Origin: Streptomyces sp. NBC_00178
GTDB lineage: Bacteria; Actinomycetota; Actinomycetes; Streptomycetales; Streptomycetaceae
Direction of reading: 5' to 3'
Length of the DNA stretch: 64,000 nucleotides
Assembly: GCF_036206005.1 (NCBI RefSeq)
Contig: NZ_CP108143.1
Location: 2,852,001-2,916,000, forward strand
Shown: positions 50,860-59,558 of the stretch, in pieces
Layout: each line of letters begins with the position of its first letter
Position numbering within the stretch: the stretch's first letter is position 1
The notes under the pieces: generated by a model
Seen by the model: the letters and a program-made list of their open reading frames with translations, nothing else
The model's database searches: none
What the model was told of the DNA's origin: nothing
Translations under genes and position numbers: made by a program

Positions 50860-53232
50860 TCAGTCCCTCAACAGATCCGGCACACCGTGCTCGTCCGGCA
50901 TGTCACGCTCCCCCGAGACCACGGTCAGCTGCTGCGTCGCACGGGTGAGCGCCACGTAGAGCACCCTCAGGCCGGCCGGCGACTCGTCGGCGATCTCCGC
51001 CGGCGAGACGACCACCGTGGCGTCGTACTCCAGACCCTTGGCCTCCAGGCTGCCCAGCGCGACCACCCGTTCGCCGAGCTCCTCCAGCCAGGCACGGGCC
51101 TCCGCGCGGCGGTCCATCGCCACGACCACACCCACCGTGCCGTCCACCGCCGCGAGCAGCCTGCGCGCCTCCTCGCGGACCGTCGAGGCGAGGTCGCCGT
51201 CCCGCACCGTCTCGAAACGCGGCTCGACGCCCGTCGAGCGCACGGCGGCCGGGGACTCCATCCCCGGCATGGCCAGGGCCAGCACCTTCGCAGCGAGTTC
51301 GGCGATCTCCGCCGGGTTGCGGTAGTTGACCGTCAGGGTGAACCGGCGCCGCGGCCGCCTGCCGAGCGCCTCGTCGCGGGCCGCGGACGCCTCGTCCGGA
51401 TCCGACCAGGACGACTGTGCGGCGTCGCCGACGATCGTCCAGGTGGCGTGCCGGCCCCGGCGGCCGACCATCCGCCACTGCATCGGCGTCAGGTCCTGCG
51501 CCTCGTCGACGATGACGTGGGCGTACTCGGTGCGCTCCGCCGCCAGCCGCTCCGCGCGCTCGCGCTGGGTCTCCTCACGCTGGGGCATCAGCTCCTCCAG
51601 CCCCGTGAGCTGGTCCAGCGGGTCGAGCTCACGCTTGCGCCTGGGGCGGGCCACGGTGCCCAGCAGCGTCTGGAGCTCGTCCAGAAGCGCCACGTCGTGG
51701 ACGGAGAGCGGGCCCTTCCCGTCCTCGTCCAGCCGCTTCAGCGAGCGGGCCAGGCGCCGGACCTCTCCCTGGTTGAGGATCCGGCGCGCCCACCGGTTCA
51801 GCCGCCGCTCGTCGGCCATCGCGGCCAGGACCCGGCGGGGGGTGAGTTCCGGCCACCAGGCGTTCAGGAACGCGAGGAACGGGGTCTCGGTCGACACGTC
51901 GTCGTCGAACGTGGACCTCAGCTCCGCCACCATCTCCGGATCGGAGTAGCGGCCCCGGCCCGAGGACTTGGCCCACAGGGCGTCCAGGAGCAGTTTGCGG
52001 GCGCGCGGGCGCAGCAGGTTGACCGGGGCGGTACCGCCGAGGACGTTGTGACGGATGCGACGGAGCTCCTCGGCGTCCAGCTCGACGCGGGCGCCGAAGG
52101 CGACCACCCGCAGCCGGGTGGGGGTGCCCGCCTCCGCGGGGGCGGCGTCCCCGAACTCCAGCTGCCCCTCCTGGGCGGCGGGACGGGGAGCCGGCTGCTC
52201 CAGCGCCCCGCGTGCCGCCTTCCGCAGTACGTGGAGCATCCGCGAGGAGCCCTTGATCCGGGCGATGGCGGGCTCGTCGTACGTCGTCGCGCCCTCGACA
52301 CCGGCGGCCTCGTCGGACAGGGAGCCCACGGCGCGGATGGCGACCTGGCCCTCCTCGCCGAGCGAGGGCAGCACCCCTTCGGTGTAGGCCACCAGGAGCG
52401 GGGTCGGCGAGACGACGAGGATGCCGCCCGAGTACCGCCGTCTGTCCTGGTAGAGCAGATAGGCGGCCCGGTGCAGGGCCACGGCCGTCTTGCCGGTGCC
52501 GGGTCCGCCGGACACCTCGGTGACGGACGCCGCGGGAGCGCGGATGACCATGTCCTGCTCGGCCTGGATCGACGAGACGATGTCCCGCATCGTGTGGCTG
52601 CGGGCCTGGCCGAGGGCGGCCATCAGGGCGCCGTCGCCGACCACGGGCAGCGTGTCGCCGCCCAGGTGCGCGGTCAGCTCCGGGCGCATGAGGTCGTCCT
52701 CCACTCCCAGGACCCTGCGGCCCTTGGAGCGGATGACCCGGCGGCGTACGACGCGGCCGGGCTCCTTCGGCGTCGACCGGTAGAACGGCGCGGCGGCCGG
52801 CGCGCGCCAGTCGATGACCAGCGGCGCGTAGTCCGAGTCCAGGACTCCTATGCGGCCGATGTGGAGGGTCTCCGCGATCTCGGCGGTACCGTCCTCCCCC
52901 ACGGCGTCGTCGGCCGCCTCCACCGAGGTGAAGGCGCCGTCCGGACCGCGCTCGCCGTCCTTGCCCCGGAGCAGATCGATCCGCCCGAACAGGAAGTCCT
53001 CGAACTCGCTGTTCAGCCGGTTGAGGTGGACCCCGGCGCGGAAGACCTGGGCGTCCCGTTCGGCGAGCGCCCCGGGGGTTCCGACCTGGCCCCGTTTGCT
53101 GGCGTCCCGCATGAGAAATTCCGCCTCGTCGATCTTCTCTTCGAGACGGTGGTAGACCCGGTCCAGATGTTCTTGTTCGACACCGATTTCGCGGTCCCGC
53201 AACGAATCGACAGCGGCATCCTGCGCGGCCAC
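50860..53232 (-). CDS. helD: HelD-like UvrD/Rep-family ATPase (RNA polymerase-associated)
   Basis: A 790-residue superfamily 1 ATPase. The N-terminal 200 residues hold a coiled-coil (EHLDRVYHRLEEKIDEAEFLMRDA) and the secondary-channel arm typical of HelD. Walker A is GGPGTGKTAVALHR with Lys248, motif II is VIVDEAQDLTPMQWRM and motif VI is LRVLYVALTRATQQL. HelD-type proteins dislodge RNA polymerase from DNA and recycle it. I saw no rifamycin-associated element upstream, so a HelR-type drug role is not supported. The ATG at 53232 starts the conserved N-terminus. Confidence 0.88.
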   Translation of the reverse strand: MAAQDAAVDSLRDREIGVEQEHLDRVYHRLEEKIDEAEFLMRDASKRGQVGTPGALAERDAQVFRAGVHLNRLNSEFEDFLFGRIDLLRGKDGERGPDGAFTSVEAADDAVGEDGTAEIAETLHIGRIGVLDSDYAPLVIDWRAPAAAPFYRSTPKEPGRVVRRRVIRSKGRRVLGVEDDLMRPELTAHLGGDTLPVVGDGALMAALGQARSHTMRDIVSSIQAEQDMVIRAPAASVTEVSGGPGTGKTAVALHRAAYLLYQDRRRYSGGILVVSPTPLLVAYTEGVLPSLGEEGQVAIRAVGSLSDEAAGVEGATTYDEPAIARIKGSSRMLHVLRKAARGALEQPAPRPAAQEGQLEFGDAAPAEAGTPTRLRVVAFGARVELDAEELRRIRHNVLGGTAPVNLLRPRARKLLLDALWAKSSGRGRYSDPEMVAELRSTFDDDVSTETPFLAFLNAWWPELTPRRVLAAMADERRLNRWARRILNQGEVRRLARSLKRLDEDGKGPLSVHDVALLDELQTLLGTVARPRRKRELDPLDQLTGLEELMPQREETQRERAERLAAERTEYAHVIVDEAQDLTPMQWRMVGRRGRHATWTIVGDAAQSSWSDPDEASAARDEALGRRPRRRFTLTVNYRNPAEIAELAAKVLALAMPGMESPAAVRSTGVEPRFETVRDGDLASTVREEARRLLAAVDGTVGVVVAMDRRAEARAWLEELGERVVALGSLEAKGLEYDATVVVSPAEIADESPAGLRVLYVALTRATQQLTVVSGERDMPDEHGVPDLLRD

Positions 53233-53324
53233 CGAGGCCCCCTTCTGACGTGCATCGGGCAGCCGTCAACCGTACGCGAAAGGGGGCCCCGAGCGCACCT
53301 GCCGCCCGTGTCGGGTTTCCGTGT

Positions 53325-53358
53325 GTCCCGTCCGGACCGGGCCTGGTCCGGACGGGAC
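53325..53358 (-). terminator. Terminator of the sigU-anti-sigma operon
   Basis: A 14-bp perfect stem (53325-53338 with 53345-53358) and loop GGGCCT, 4 bases past the anti-sigma stop codon on the minus strand. Confidence 0.82.
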
Positions 53359-53362
53359 GCGC

Positions 53363-54238
53363 TCACGCGTCGATCTCCACCAGCCGGTCCCCGTCGAAGG
53401 TGCGCACCTCGAAGTGGTCGATGTCCTGCCGCGCCATGGCCGCGCCGCCGTGCACGTACAGCGGGTGCGCGGCGCTCTCGTGGGCGGAGCCCTCGATGCC
53501 GTACCCCCATTTCGGCACGGACCAGGAGGTGACGACCTCCTCGTCGCCGCTTCTGGAGACGGCGATCAGGCTGCACTTCTGCGGGCCCTTGACGTTCTTG
53601 AGTTCCAGGACCGTGTGCGTGCCCCAGGCCTTGGCCTCCATGCCGATCGTGGCGTCGACCTTCGTCACCGGGTCGGTCGCCGCCTTCTTCTCCTGCATGT
53701 GGTTGAAGAAGGCGTCCTCGGCCGGGCTCGTGGGATGCGGGTCCGCCGCCGCTTCGACCCGCTTCCCGGAGTCCTCACCGGCCGTGGCGGTGACGGCGAT
53801 CACCGGGCCGCCGATGACCAGGACGGCGGCCGCCGCGATGAGGTATCCGGCGCGCCGGCGCCGCTGGGAGCGCTTCCGCGCGACCTCGTCGACGAGCCCG
53901 TCCAGCAGCCGGGGCGCGGGAGGCACCGGCACGTGCGGGACCGGCCGCGCTCCGGGGTCGGACGAAGGCGCCTCCGCGAGCATGGCCAGCATGGGCTCCA
54001 TCCCGGCGAACTCGTCGAGGTGCGCGGCGCACAGCGCGCACCCGGCCAGGTGGGCCTCGAAGGCGCTCGCCTCCGCGTCGTCGAGGATGCCCAGCACATA
54101 GGCACCGGCGGCGTCGTGGCCCGCCCCCTCCGCGGGGAAGCCGAAGGGGTCGGACGCGCGCGGGGGCCCGAAGGAGCCCGCCGGTCCGCGGGGACCCGCC
54201 CGAGGCGGCCCGAACGGCTCCCACCCGTCGTCGCTCAT
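53363..54238 (-). CDS. rsuA: Anti-sigma factor (zinc finger, zf-HC2-like), RsuA type
   Basis: A 291-residue membrane protein that holds SigU inactive. The N-terminal cytoplasmic part has a glycine/proline lead and the zinc motif HDAAGAYVLGILDDAEASAFEAHLAGCALCAAHL (Hx3Cx2C-like anti-sigma domain). A membrane helix (AGYLIAAAAVLVIGGPVIAVTATAG) follows at about residues 128-152 and the rest is outside the cell. The ATG at 54238 overlaps the sigU stop (ATGA), the usual sigma/anti-sigma coupling. In S. coelicolor the pair is SCO2954/2953. Confidence 0.88.
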   Translation of the reverse strand: MSDDGWEPFGPPRAGPRGPAGSFGPPRASDPFGFPAEGAGHDAAGAYVLGILDDAEASAFEAHLAGCALCAAHLDEFAGMEPMLAMLAEAPSSDPGARPVPHVPVPPAPRLLDGLVDEVARKRSQRRRRAGYLIAAAAVLVIGGPVIAVTATAGEDSGKRVEAAADPHPTSPAEDAFFNHMQEKKAATDPVTKVDATIGMEAKAWGTHTVLELKNVKGPQKCSLIAVSRSGDEEVVTSWSVPKWGYGIEGSAHESAAHPLYVHGGAAMARQDIDHFEVRTFDGDRLVEIDA

Positions 54239-54822
54239 GCCGTGATCCCCCTTTCCTCGAGTGCGAGCTTCATGGAGCGGAGTGCGTAGAACACCCGGGA
54301 CCGCACGGTCCCGCTGGGGATTCCCAGCACTTCGGCGGCCTCGTTGACCGTACGGCCCCTGAAGTAGGTCTCGACCAATGCTTCCCGGTGTGCCGGGGTC
54401 AAATCGTCGAGCGCGTCCGACAGCGTCATCAGCCACAACGCCTTGTCGATCTCGTCCTCCGCGGGAATGACCTCCAGCGGCGACGGATCGACCTCGCGCG
54501 GCCGGGCCTGCCGGCTGCGGTGGCCGTCGATGACGATGCGCCGGGCGACCGTCACCAGCCAGGGGCGGACTGAGCCGGTGGCCCGGTTGAGCGAACCGGC
54601 GTTCTTCCAGGCACGGATGAGCGTTTCCTGCACCACGTCCTCCGCCCGCTGGCGGTCACCCGCCACGAGACGGAGGACGTAGGCGAGCAGGGGCCCGGCG
54701 TGCTCGCGGTACAACGCCCGCATCAGCTCCTCGTCGGGGACCTCGGAGGAGGAGCGGACCGGTGCACCACGATGCCGGGCCCTGCGCGGACGGTCATCGG
54801 CCACGGCCGCATCCTTGCGCAC
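54235..54822 (-). CDS. sigU: ECF sigma factor SigU
   Basis: A 195-residue extracytoplasmic-function sigma factor. Region 2 is ELMRALYREHAGPLLAYVLRLVAGDRQRAEDVVQETLIRAWKN, and region 4 is LSDALDDLTPAHREALVETYFRGRTVNEAAEVLGIPSGTVRSRVFYALRSM. The GTG at 54822 follows GGGAGG by six bases. It is coupled to the anti-sigma gene. From memory, sigU in S. coelicolor controls cell-envelope and aerial growth functions; that is knowledge of the homologue, not seen here. Confidence 0.92.
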   Translation of the reverse strand: MRKDAAVADDRPRRARHRGAPVRSSSEVPDEELMRALYREHAGPLLAYVLRLVAGDRQRAEDVVQETLIRAWKNAGSLNRATGSVRPWLVTVARRIVIDGHRSRQARPREVDPSPLEVIPAEDEIDKALWLMTLSDALDDLTPAHREALVETYFRGRTVNEAAEVLGIPSGTVRSRVFYALRSMKLALEERGITA

Positions 54823-54957
54823 ACGAACCTCCCGGTCGAGACCCTGTCGAGCTCTGTTCCCATCGATACGGGAACGGGACCGGGTTCATTCAGACTCCGC
54901 CCAACTTTCTTTCCGGCAAAGGGATATGGAGGAGTTCGACACGTTCGTGGCGACGTG

Positions 54958-55545
54958 TCACGGAACGGCCCGCACGCGCCGTCTGTGCCGCGCCACCCGC
55001 TCCCTGTTGCCGCAGACCTCGCTGGAGCACCAGCGGCGCCGCAGCCCGCGCGACGTGTCCACGTAGAGCCGCGCGCAGGCCTCCCCCTCGCACCGGCGCA
55101 GCCCCGCCCGCGCCACCGGGTCGGTCAGCAGGTCCACGGCGTCGCGGGCGACCGCGGCCAGCAGTTCGCCGCACCCCTGGGGCCCGGACAGGACCCGGAC
55201 GAGGGTGCCGTCCCGTCCGCGCACCGCCCGCAGCCCCGGAGGGGGCCCCGCCGCCAGGGCGTTGACCTGGTCCAGGGCCGTCTGAGCGCTCTCGCCGCCG
55301 AGTTGGTACGCCAGCAGGCGGTCGAGGGCGGCACGCAACTGCCGGAAGCGGGCCACCCATGCCTCGTCCACGGCCGTCAGTGGCGTCCCGTGCGGCACGA
55401 GCCGCGAGGCGACCAGCCACTCGGCGAGTCGCGCGGGGCGGTCGAGGCGGTCGCACCCGCCGGGCCCCGGCCCCGTCGCCACCAGATCCAGGCACAGGCG
55501 CCCGGAGTCGAACCATCGGTCCTGCGCACCCGTACCCGCCGCCAT
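54958..55545 (-). CDS. CGNR zinc-finger regulator (ABATE domain)
   Basis: A 195-residue protein. The N-terminal ABATE domain (about 10-140; LCLDLVATG, DEAWVARFRQLRAALDRLLAYQ) is followed by the CGNR zinc finger at about 155-190 (CEGEACARLYVDTSRGLRRRWCSSEVCGNRERVARHRRR). These are putative stress-response regulators. The ATG at 55545 begins the conserved segment; the longer open frame upstream overlaps the divergent acetyltransferase gene. It is separate from sigU by 135 bases, on the same strand. Confidence 0.88.
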   Translation of the reverse strand: MAAGTGAQDRWFDSGRLCLDLVATGPGPGGCDRLDRPARLAEWLVASRLVPHGTPLTAVDEAWVARFRQLRAALDRLLAYQLGGESAQTALDQVNALAAGPPPGLRAVRGRDGTLVRVLSGPQGCGELLAAVARDAVDLLTDPVARAGLRRCEGEACARLYVDTSRGLRRRWCSSEVCGNRERVARHRRRVRAVP

Positions 55546-55650
55546 GGGCCTGTCACCGCCTCGGGGTCGCCTGTCGGGGAGAGCCGCCCCCAGAGTGCCC
55601 CCGGCCGGCCCGGCCCGGAACCCCTCCCGGCAGGGCCGTACCGTGTCCGC

Positions 55651-56271
55651 GTGGACGACGACGCGGTCACACTGACGGCCGGTGCACTGCTCCTGCGGCC
55701 CTGGCACCCGGCCGACCTGCCGCACGTGCTGTCGGCGTACGACGATCCGGCGATGCGGCGGTGGCTCAGGACCCAGGTCCCCGACGCCGGGGAGGCCGCG
55801 CGCTGGATGGCGGTCCAGCGGGAGGGGTGGGCGGCCGGCACCCGGTTCAGCTTCGCCGTGACCGACACGGACCGGGGCGGGGAGATCGTCGGCAACCTCG
55901 CCCTCAACCGCCCCGTGCCCGGCGCGGAGACCGCCGTGGCGGGCTCCTGGACGGCGGGCTACTGGACGGCGGCCTCCGCGCGCGGCCGGGGCGTGGCCCC
56001 GCGTGCGCTGGGGGCGCTCACCGACTGGGCGTTCGCCACCTTCGCGCAGGACGGGCTCCGGCGCCTGGACCTCTTCCACGAGGCGGGCAACGAGGCGTCC
56101 TGCCGCGTCGCCGAGAAGTCCGGCTTCCCGATGGCCGAGGCGGTGCCGGCCCGGCCGCCGCGGTATCTCCGGGGCGGCCACCGGCACTCCCGCGCGGTGG
56201 TGCTCAGCCCTGCGGCGGACCGTCGTGCAGGATCCGCTGGAACATCCGGTGGTCCTGCCACGCCCCGTTGA
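55651..56271 (+). CDS. GNAT-family N-acetyltransferase (RimJ-like)
   Basis: A 206-residue acetyltransferase. The fold shows LTAGALLLRPWHPADLPHVLSAYDDP, the acetyl-CoA loop ASARGRGVAPRALGALTDWAFA (R/QxxGxG/A-type) and the LDLFHEAGNEASCRVAEKSGF end. The GTG at 55651 starts the conserved RimJ-like N-terminus. Target is unknown. Its last 68 bases run antiparallel over the 3' end of the next acetyltransferase gene; the extra C-terminal SPAADRRAGSAGTSGG is low complexity. Confidence 0.8.
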   Translation: MDDDAVTLTAGALLLRPWHPADLPHVLSAYDDPAMRRWLRTQVPDAGEAARWMAVQREGWAAGTRFSFAVTDTDRGGEIVGNLALNRPVPGAETAVAGSWTAGYWTAASARGRGVAPRALGALTDWAFATFAQDGLRRLDLFHEAGNEASCRVAEKSGFPMAEAVPARPPRYLRGGHRHSRAVVLSPAADRRAGSAGTSGGPATPR

Positions 56272-56767
56272 TGTGCAGATAGCGCGGCGCGGTGCCGTAG
56301 AGCTCGAATCCGCATTTGGCCAGCACGCGTTGGGAGGCGACGTTGTCCAGGACCGTTCCCGCCGCGATGCGGTGCAGTCCGAGCTCGTCCCGGGCCAGTT
56401 CGCAGACCCGTGTGACGGCGGTCGTGGCCAGGCCGCGTCCCGCGCGGTCGACGTCGATCCAGTAGCCGAGCCTGGCGTTGCGGAACGGCCCGCGCTCGAT
56501 CGACGCGAGCGTCATCGACCCGATGACGCGGTCGTCCTCGTCGGCCAGCACCCAGGACATCGCGCGCCCCGCGTCCCGGTCCGCGAGCAGCCCGGTCAGC
56601 CGCTGCGCCTGGCCCTCGGGGGTGTAGAAGGAATCCGGGCGCACGGGCTCCCAACGCCGCATGTAGGCGCGGCTCCGGGTCAGGGTCTCGGCGAAGGATT
56701 CCGCGTCGTCCAGGGCCGCGGGCCGCATGTGGACGCCGTCGGCCAGCGGGTGGGTGTCGTTGGTCAT
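56204..56767 (-). CDS. GNAT-family N-acetyltransferase (RimL-like)
   Basis: A 187-residue acetyltransferase. It shows ARLGYWIDVDRAGRGLATTAVTRVCELARDELGLHRIAAGTVLDNVASQRVLAKCGFELYGT, with the acetyl-CoA loop RAGRGLAT and the conserved Asn-Ser-like NVASQRVL. It probably acetylates a protein N-terminus, an amine or an antibiotic-like small molecule. It starts 21 bases after nnaR ends on the same strand, so they may be co-transcribed. Convergent with the acetyltransferase at 55651. Confidence 0.87.
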   Translation of the reverse strand: MTNDTHPLADGVHMRPAALDDAESFAETLTRSRAYMRRWEPVRPDSFYTPEGQAQRLTGLLADRDAGRAMSWVLADEDDRVIGSMTLASIERGPFRNARLGYWIDVDRAGRGLATTAVTRVCELARDELGLHRIAAGTVLDNVASQRVLAKCGFELYGTAPRYLHINGAWQDHRMFQRILHDGPPQG

Positions 56768-56788
56768 GCCCGCACGCTAGTACGCCCG

Positions 56789-57934
56789 TCAGGAGCCGTC
56801 GCACGTGCCGTCCGCCGAGGGGTCCAGCGCCAGGCGGTAGCCGCGTTTGACGACCGTCTGGATGAGCCGCGGCACCCCGAGTGCCGTACGCAGCCTGGCC
56901 ATCGCCGTCTCCACCGCGTGCTCGTCGCTGCCGCTGCCGGGCAGCGCGCGCAGCAGGTCGGCGCGTGAGACCACCCAGCCCGGTCTGCGGGCCATGCTGT
57001 GCAGCAGGGCCATGCCGGCCGGCGGCACGGGGCGCAGGACTCCGTCGACGAGCACGGCGTGGCCCCGGATCTCGACCGTGTGCCCGGCGAGGGGGAGGAC
57101 GCGGGCGCGCGCGGGCAGCCGGCCGCAGAGCACCTGGACGAGCGGCCCCAGGCGGAAGCGTTCCGGCTGGACGGTGTCGATGCCCTTCGCCTGCAGGGGC
57201 AGCGCCGTGACCGGTCCGACGCAGGCCGCCAGGACGTCGTGGCCGAGGGCGTCCAGCACCTCGGGGAGGATGCCGCGGGTCTCGGCCCTGTTCAGGTACG
57301 AGGCGGCGGCGGGGGCGCTGGTGAAGGTCAGCGCGTCCAGGGAGCGGGCGACCGTGGCGTCGAGCATGCGGTCGAGCGGGGCGATGTCCTCCGGGGGCAT
57401 CCACCGGTACACGGGTACGCCGACGACCTCGGCACCCGCCGCCCTGAGCGCCTCCACGAAGCCGGGCAGCGGTTCGCCGTGCAGCTGGAGTGCGACCCGG
57501 CGCCCGGAGACACCTTCGTCCAGCAGCCGGTCCATGACCTCGGCCATGGACTCCGACAGCGGCGACCACGCCTCGGTGAGCCCTGCGGCCCGGATGGCGC
57601 CCTTGACCTTGGGGCCGCGCGCGAGCAGTTCGACGCCCCTCAGCAGGTCGAGCAGCCGATCGCCGATGCCCCATCCGTCGGCGGCCTCCACCCAGCCCCT
57701 GAAGCCGATGGCGGTGGTGGCGACGACGACGTCGGGGGCGTCGGCGATCAGTTGCTCGGTGGCGGCCAGGAGTTCGCTGTCGTCGGCCAGCGGCACGATC
57801 CGCAGGGCCGGCGCGTGCAGGACCGACGCACCCCTGCGCGTGAGGAGCGTCCCCAGCTCCTCGGCGCGACGGGCTGCGGTCACCCCGACCGTGAAGCCCG
57901 CGAGGGGCCCGTGCTGTGCGTCGTCGTCCTGCAT
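56789..57934 (-). CDS. nnaR: Uroporphyrinogen-III synthase-like/winged-helix regulator NnaR
   Basis: A 381-residue fusion. Residues 12-270 are a HemD-like (uroporphyrinogen-III synthase) domain (FTVGVTAARRAEELGTLLTRRGASVLHAPALRIVPL, ADVVVATTAIGFRGWVEA-like). Residues about 280-375 are an OmpR-type winged helix (GHTVEIRGHAVLVDGVLRPVPPAGMALLHSMARRPGWVVSRADLLRALPGSG). In S. coelicolor the homologue SCO2958 is NnaR, a nitrate/nitrite assimilation regulator that cooperates with GlnR (from memory). The neighbouring nitrate carrier supports the name. The HemD part may sense a tetrapyrrole rather than catalyse. Confidence 0.88.
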   Translation of the reverse strand: MQDDDAQHGPLAGFTVGVTAARRAEELGTLLTRRGASVLHAPALRIVPLADDSELLAATEQLIADAPDVVVATTAIGFRGWVEAADGWGIGDRLLDLLRGVELLARGPKVKGAIRAAGLTEAWSPLSESMAEVMDRLLDEGVSGRRVALQLHGEPLPGFVEALRAAGAEVVGVPVYRWMPPEDIAPLDRMLDATVARSLDALTFTSAPAAASYLNRAETRGILPEVLDALGHDVLAACVGPVTALPLQAKGIDTVQPERFRLGPLVQVLCGRLPARARVLPLAGHTVEIRGHAVLVDGVLRPVPPAGMALLHSMARRPGWVVSRADLLRALPGSGSDEHAVETAMARLRTALGVPRLIQTVVKRGYRLALDPSADGTCDGS

Positions 57935-57981
57935 GGCGTGATACCCGGCTCTCGTCCCGCTGCTGCTCGGTCGTGCGGAGG

Positions 57982-58015
57982 ACCGAGACTGTCAACACCG
58001 CGTGACGGTCTCGGT
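57982..58015 (-). terminator. Stem-loop between narK and nnaR
   Basis: A 13-bp stem with one G-U pair (57982-57994 with 58003-58015), 49 bases after the narK stop, ahead of nnaR. It probably ends narK transcripts and lets nnaR have its own promoter. Confidence 0.6.
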
Positions 58016-58064
58016 TCTCCCGTATTTCCCGCCCGTTACGTCGTACGTCGCTGCGTGGCCATCC

Positions 58065-59399
58065 TCACACCTCCGCGTAGCCGAGCCGGGGCTTCGTGGC
58101 GGCCACCGCCGCCGTCCGCCGAAGGTATACCGCCCACGTGAGGGTGAAGCAGACCGCGTAGAAGAGGAGGAAGGCGGTGAAGGCGGCCGTTCCGCTGCCC
58201 GAGGTCTGGAAGGACTGGCGGAACGCCAGGTTGATCGCGAGTCCGCCCAGCGCCCCTACCGCGCCGATCAGCCCCATGGCGGCGCCCGACAGCCGGCGGC
58301 CGTGGGCCGCCGCCTCCTCGCCCCGGAGTCCCTTGGCGATGCCCTGCGCGTGGAAGATGCCGGGGATCATCCTGAACGTCGAACCGTTGCCGAGCCCCGT
58401 CAGGACGAACAGCGCGATGAAGCCGACGAGGAACACCGCCAGTGACTCGATGCCGGAGGCGTAGACGACGACACCGGTCGCGGCGGCCATCGCGGCGAAG
58501 TTCCACAGGGTGATCCGGGCGCCGCCGTACCGGTCGGCCAGCCATCCGCCCGCGGGCCGGATCAGCGAGCCGAGCAGCGGGCCGATGAAGGTGAGGGACG
58601 CGGCCTGCAGCGGGGTCCGGCCGAACTGCGTCTGGAGGACGAGGCCGAAGGCGAAGCTGTAGCCGATGAAGGAGCCGAAGGTGCCGATGTAGAGCACCGA
58701 CATGATCCAGGTGTGCGGCTCGCGCACGGCCTGGAGCGCGGCCCCGGTGTCGTTCTGCACGGGCCTGAGGTTGTCCATCCGCAGGACGGCGCCGAGCGCG
58801 GCGACGACGATCAGCGGCACGTACACGCCGAGCACGATCCGCGGGTGCGCGGCACCGGCCGTGCCGATCACGAGCAGGCCGGTCAGCTGGACGACCGGTA
58901 CGCCGATGTTGCCGCCGCCCGCGTTGAGGCCGAGGGCCCAGCCCTTCTTCCGCAGCGGGAAGAAGGCGTTGATGTTCGTCATGGACGAGGCGAAGTTGCC
59001 GCCCCCGATACCGGTGAGCGCGGCGACGAGGAGGAACGTGGTGTAGGAGGTGCCGGGCTCCATCACCACGAAGGCGGCGACGGTCGGCGCGAGGAGCGAC
59101 AGGGCGCTGAAGACGGTCCAGTTGCGGCCGCCGAAGACCGCGACCGCGAAGGTGTACGGCACCCTGACGATCGCGCCGACGAGGGTCGCCGTGGAGATGA
59201 GGAAGAACTTCCCGGCCGGGTCGACCCCGTACTCCGGGCCCATGAACAGGACCATGACGGACCACAGGGACCAGACCGAGAACCCGATGTGCTCCGAGAG
59301 CACGGAGAACCACAGGTTGCGGCGGGCGGTCCGCTCGCCGGTCTCCCGCCAGAACGTCTCGTCCTCCGGCTCCCACTTCTCGATCCAACGACCGGCCAT
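58065..59399 (-). CDS. narK: Nitrate/nitrite MFS transporter (NarK/NasA type)
   Basis: A 444-residue carrier with 12 hydrophobic helices. The nitrate-signature helices are visible as GIGGGNFASSMTNINAFFPLRKKGWALGLNAGGGNIGVP, the glycine-rich motif of the nitrate/nitrite porter family, and GLGNGSTFRMIPGIF in the second half. It either imports nitrate or exports nitrite. The ATG at 59399 has GGAGG eight bases upstream. Placement next to nnaR links it to nitrogen assimilation. Confidence 0.92.
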   Translation of the reverse strand: MAGRWIEKWEPEDETFWRETGERTARRNLWFSVLSEHIGFSVWSLWSVMVLFMGPEYGVDPAGKFFLISTATLVGAIVRVPYTFAVAVFGGRNWTVFSALSLLAPTVAAFVVMEPGTSYTTFLLVAALTGIGGGNFASSMTNINAFFPLRKKGWALGLNAGGGNIGVPVVQLTGLLVIGTAGAAHPRIVLGVYVPLIVVAALGAVLRMDNLRPVQNDTGAALQAVREPHTWIMSVLYIGTFGSFIGYSFAFGLVLQTQFGRTPLQAASLTFIGPLLGSLIRPAGGWLADRYGGARITLWNFAAMAAATGVVVYASGIESLAVFLVGFIALFVLTGLGNGSTFRMIPGIFHAQGIAKGLRGEEAAAHGRRLSGAAMGLIGAVGALGGLAINLAFRQSFQTSGSGTAAFTAFLLFYAVCFTLTWAVYLRRTAAVAATKPRLGYAEV

Positions 59400-59452
59400 C
59401 GCGTGCCTCCACAGGGGTCGGGGTGCTGTGCGTCCGACGCTAGGGAGCGCGC

Positions 59453-59478
59453 GTTTCGGCGCGGTGCCGTGAGGTGAC
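59453..59478 (-). promoter_or_regulatory. Weak GlnR-like box upstream of narK
   Basis: On the minus strand GTCAC (59474-59478), a six-base gap, GCACC (59463-59467) and then GAAAC (59453-59457) resemble the GlnR pattern gTnAC-n6-GaAAC, but the spacing to GAAAC is one base short and GCACC is a poor match. Low confidence. Confidence 0.25.
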
Positions 59479-59558
59479 CGGTGCGCAACCTTGCTCTCAC
59501 TCGGACACCGGCGGTGCGGTGAGCCCCGTGGCCGGCCCACCGCACCCGCCGCGGCCCC

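Noticed and set aside
50860..53363. HelR-type rifampicin resistance function for the HelD-like gene
   Set aside because: No rifamycin-associated element was visible in the 130 bases upstream of the start, so only the general HelD role is supported.
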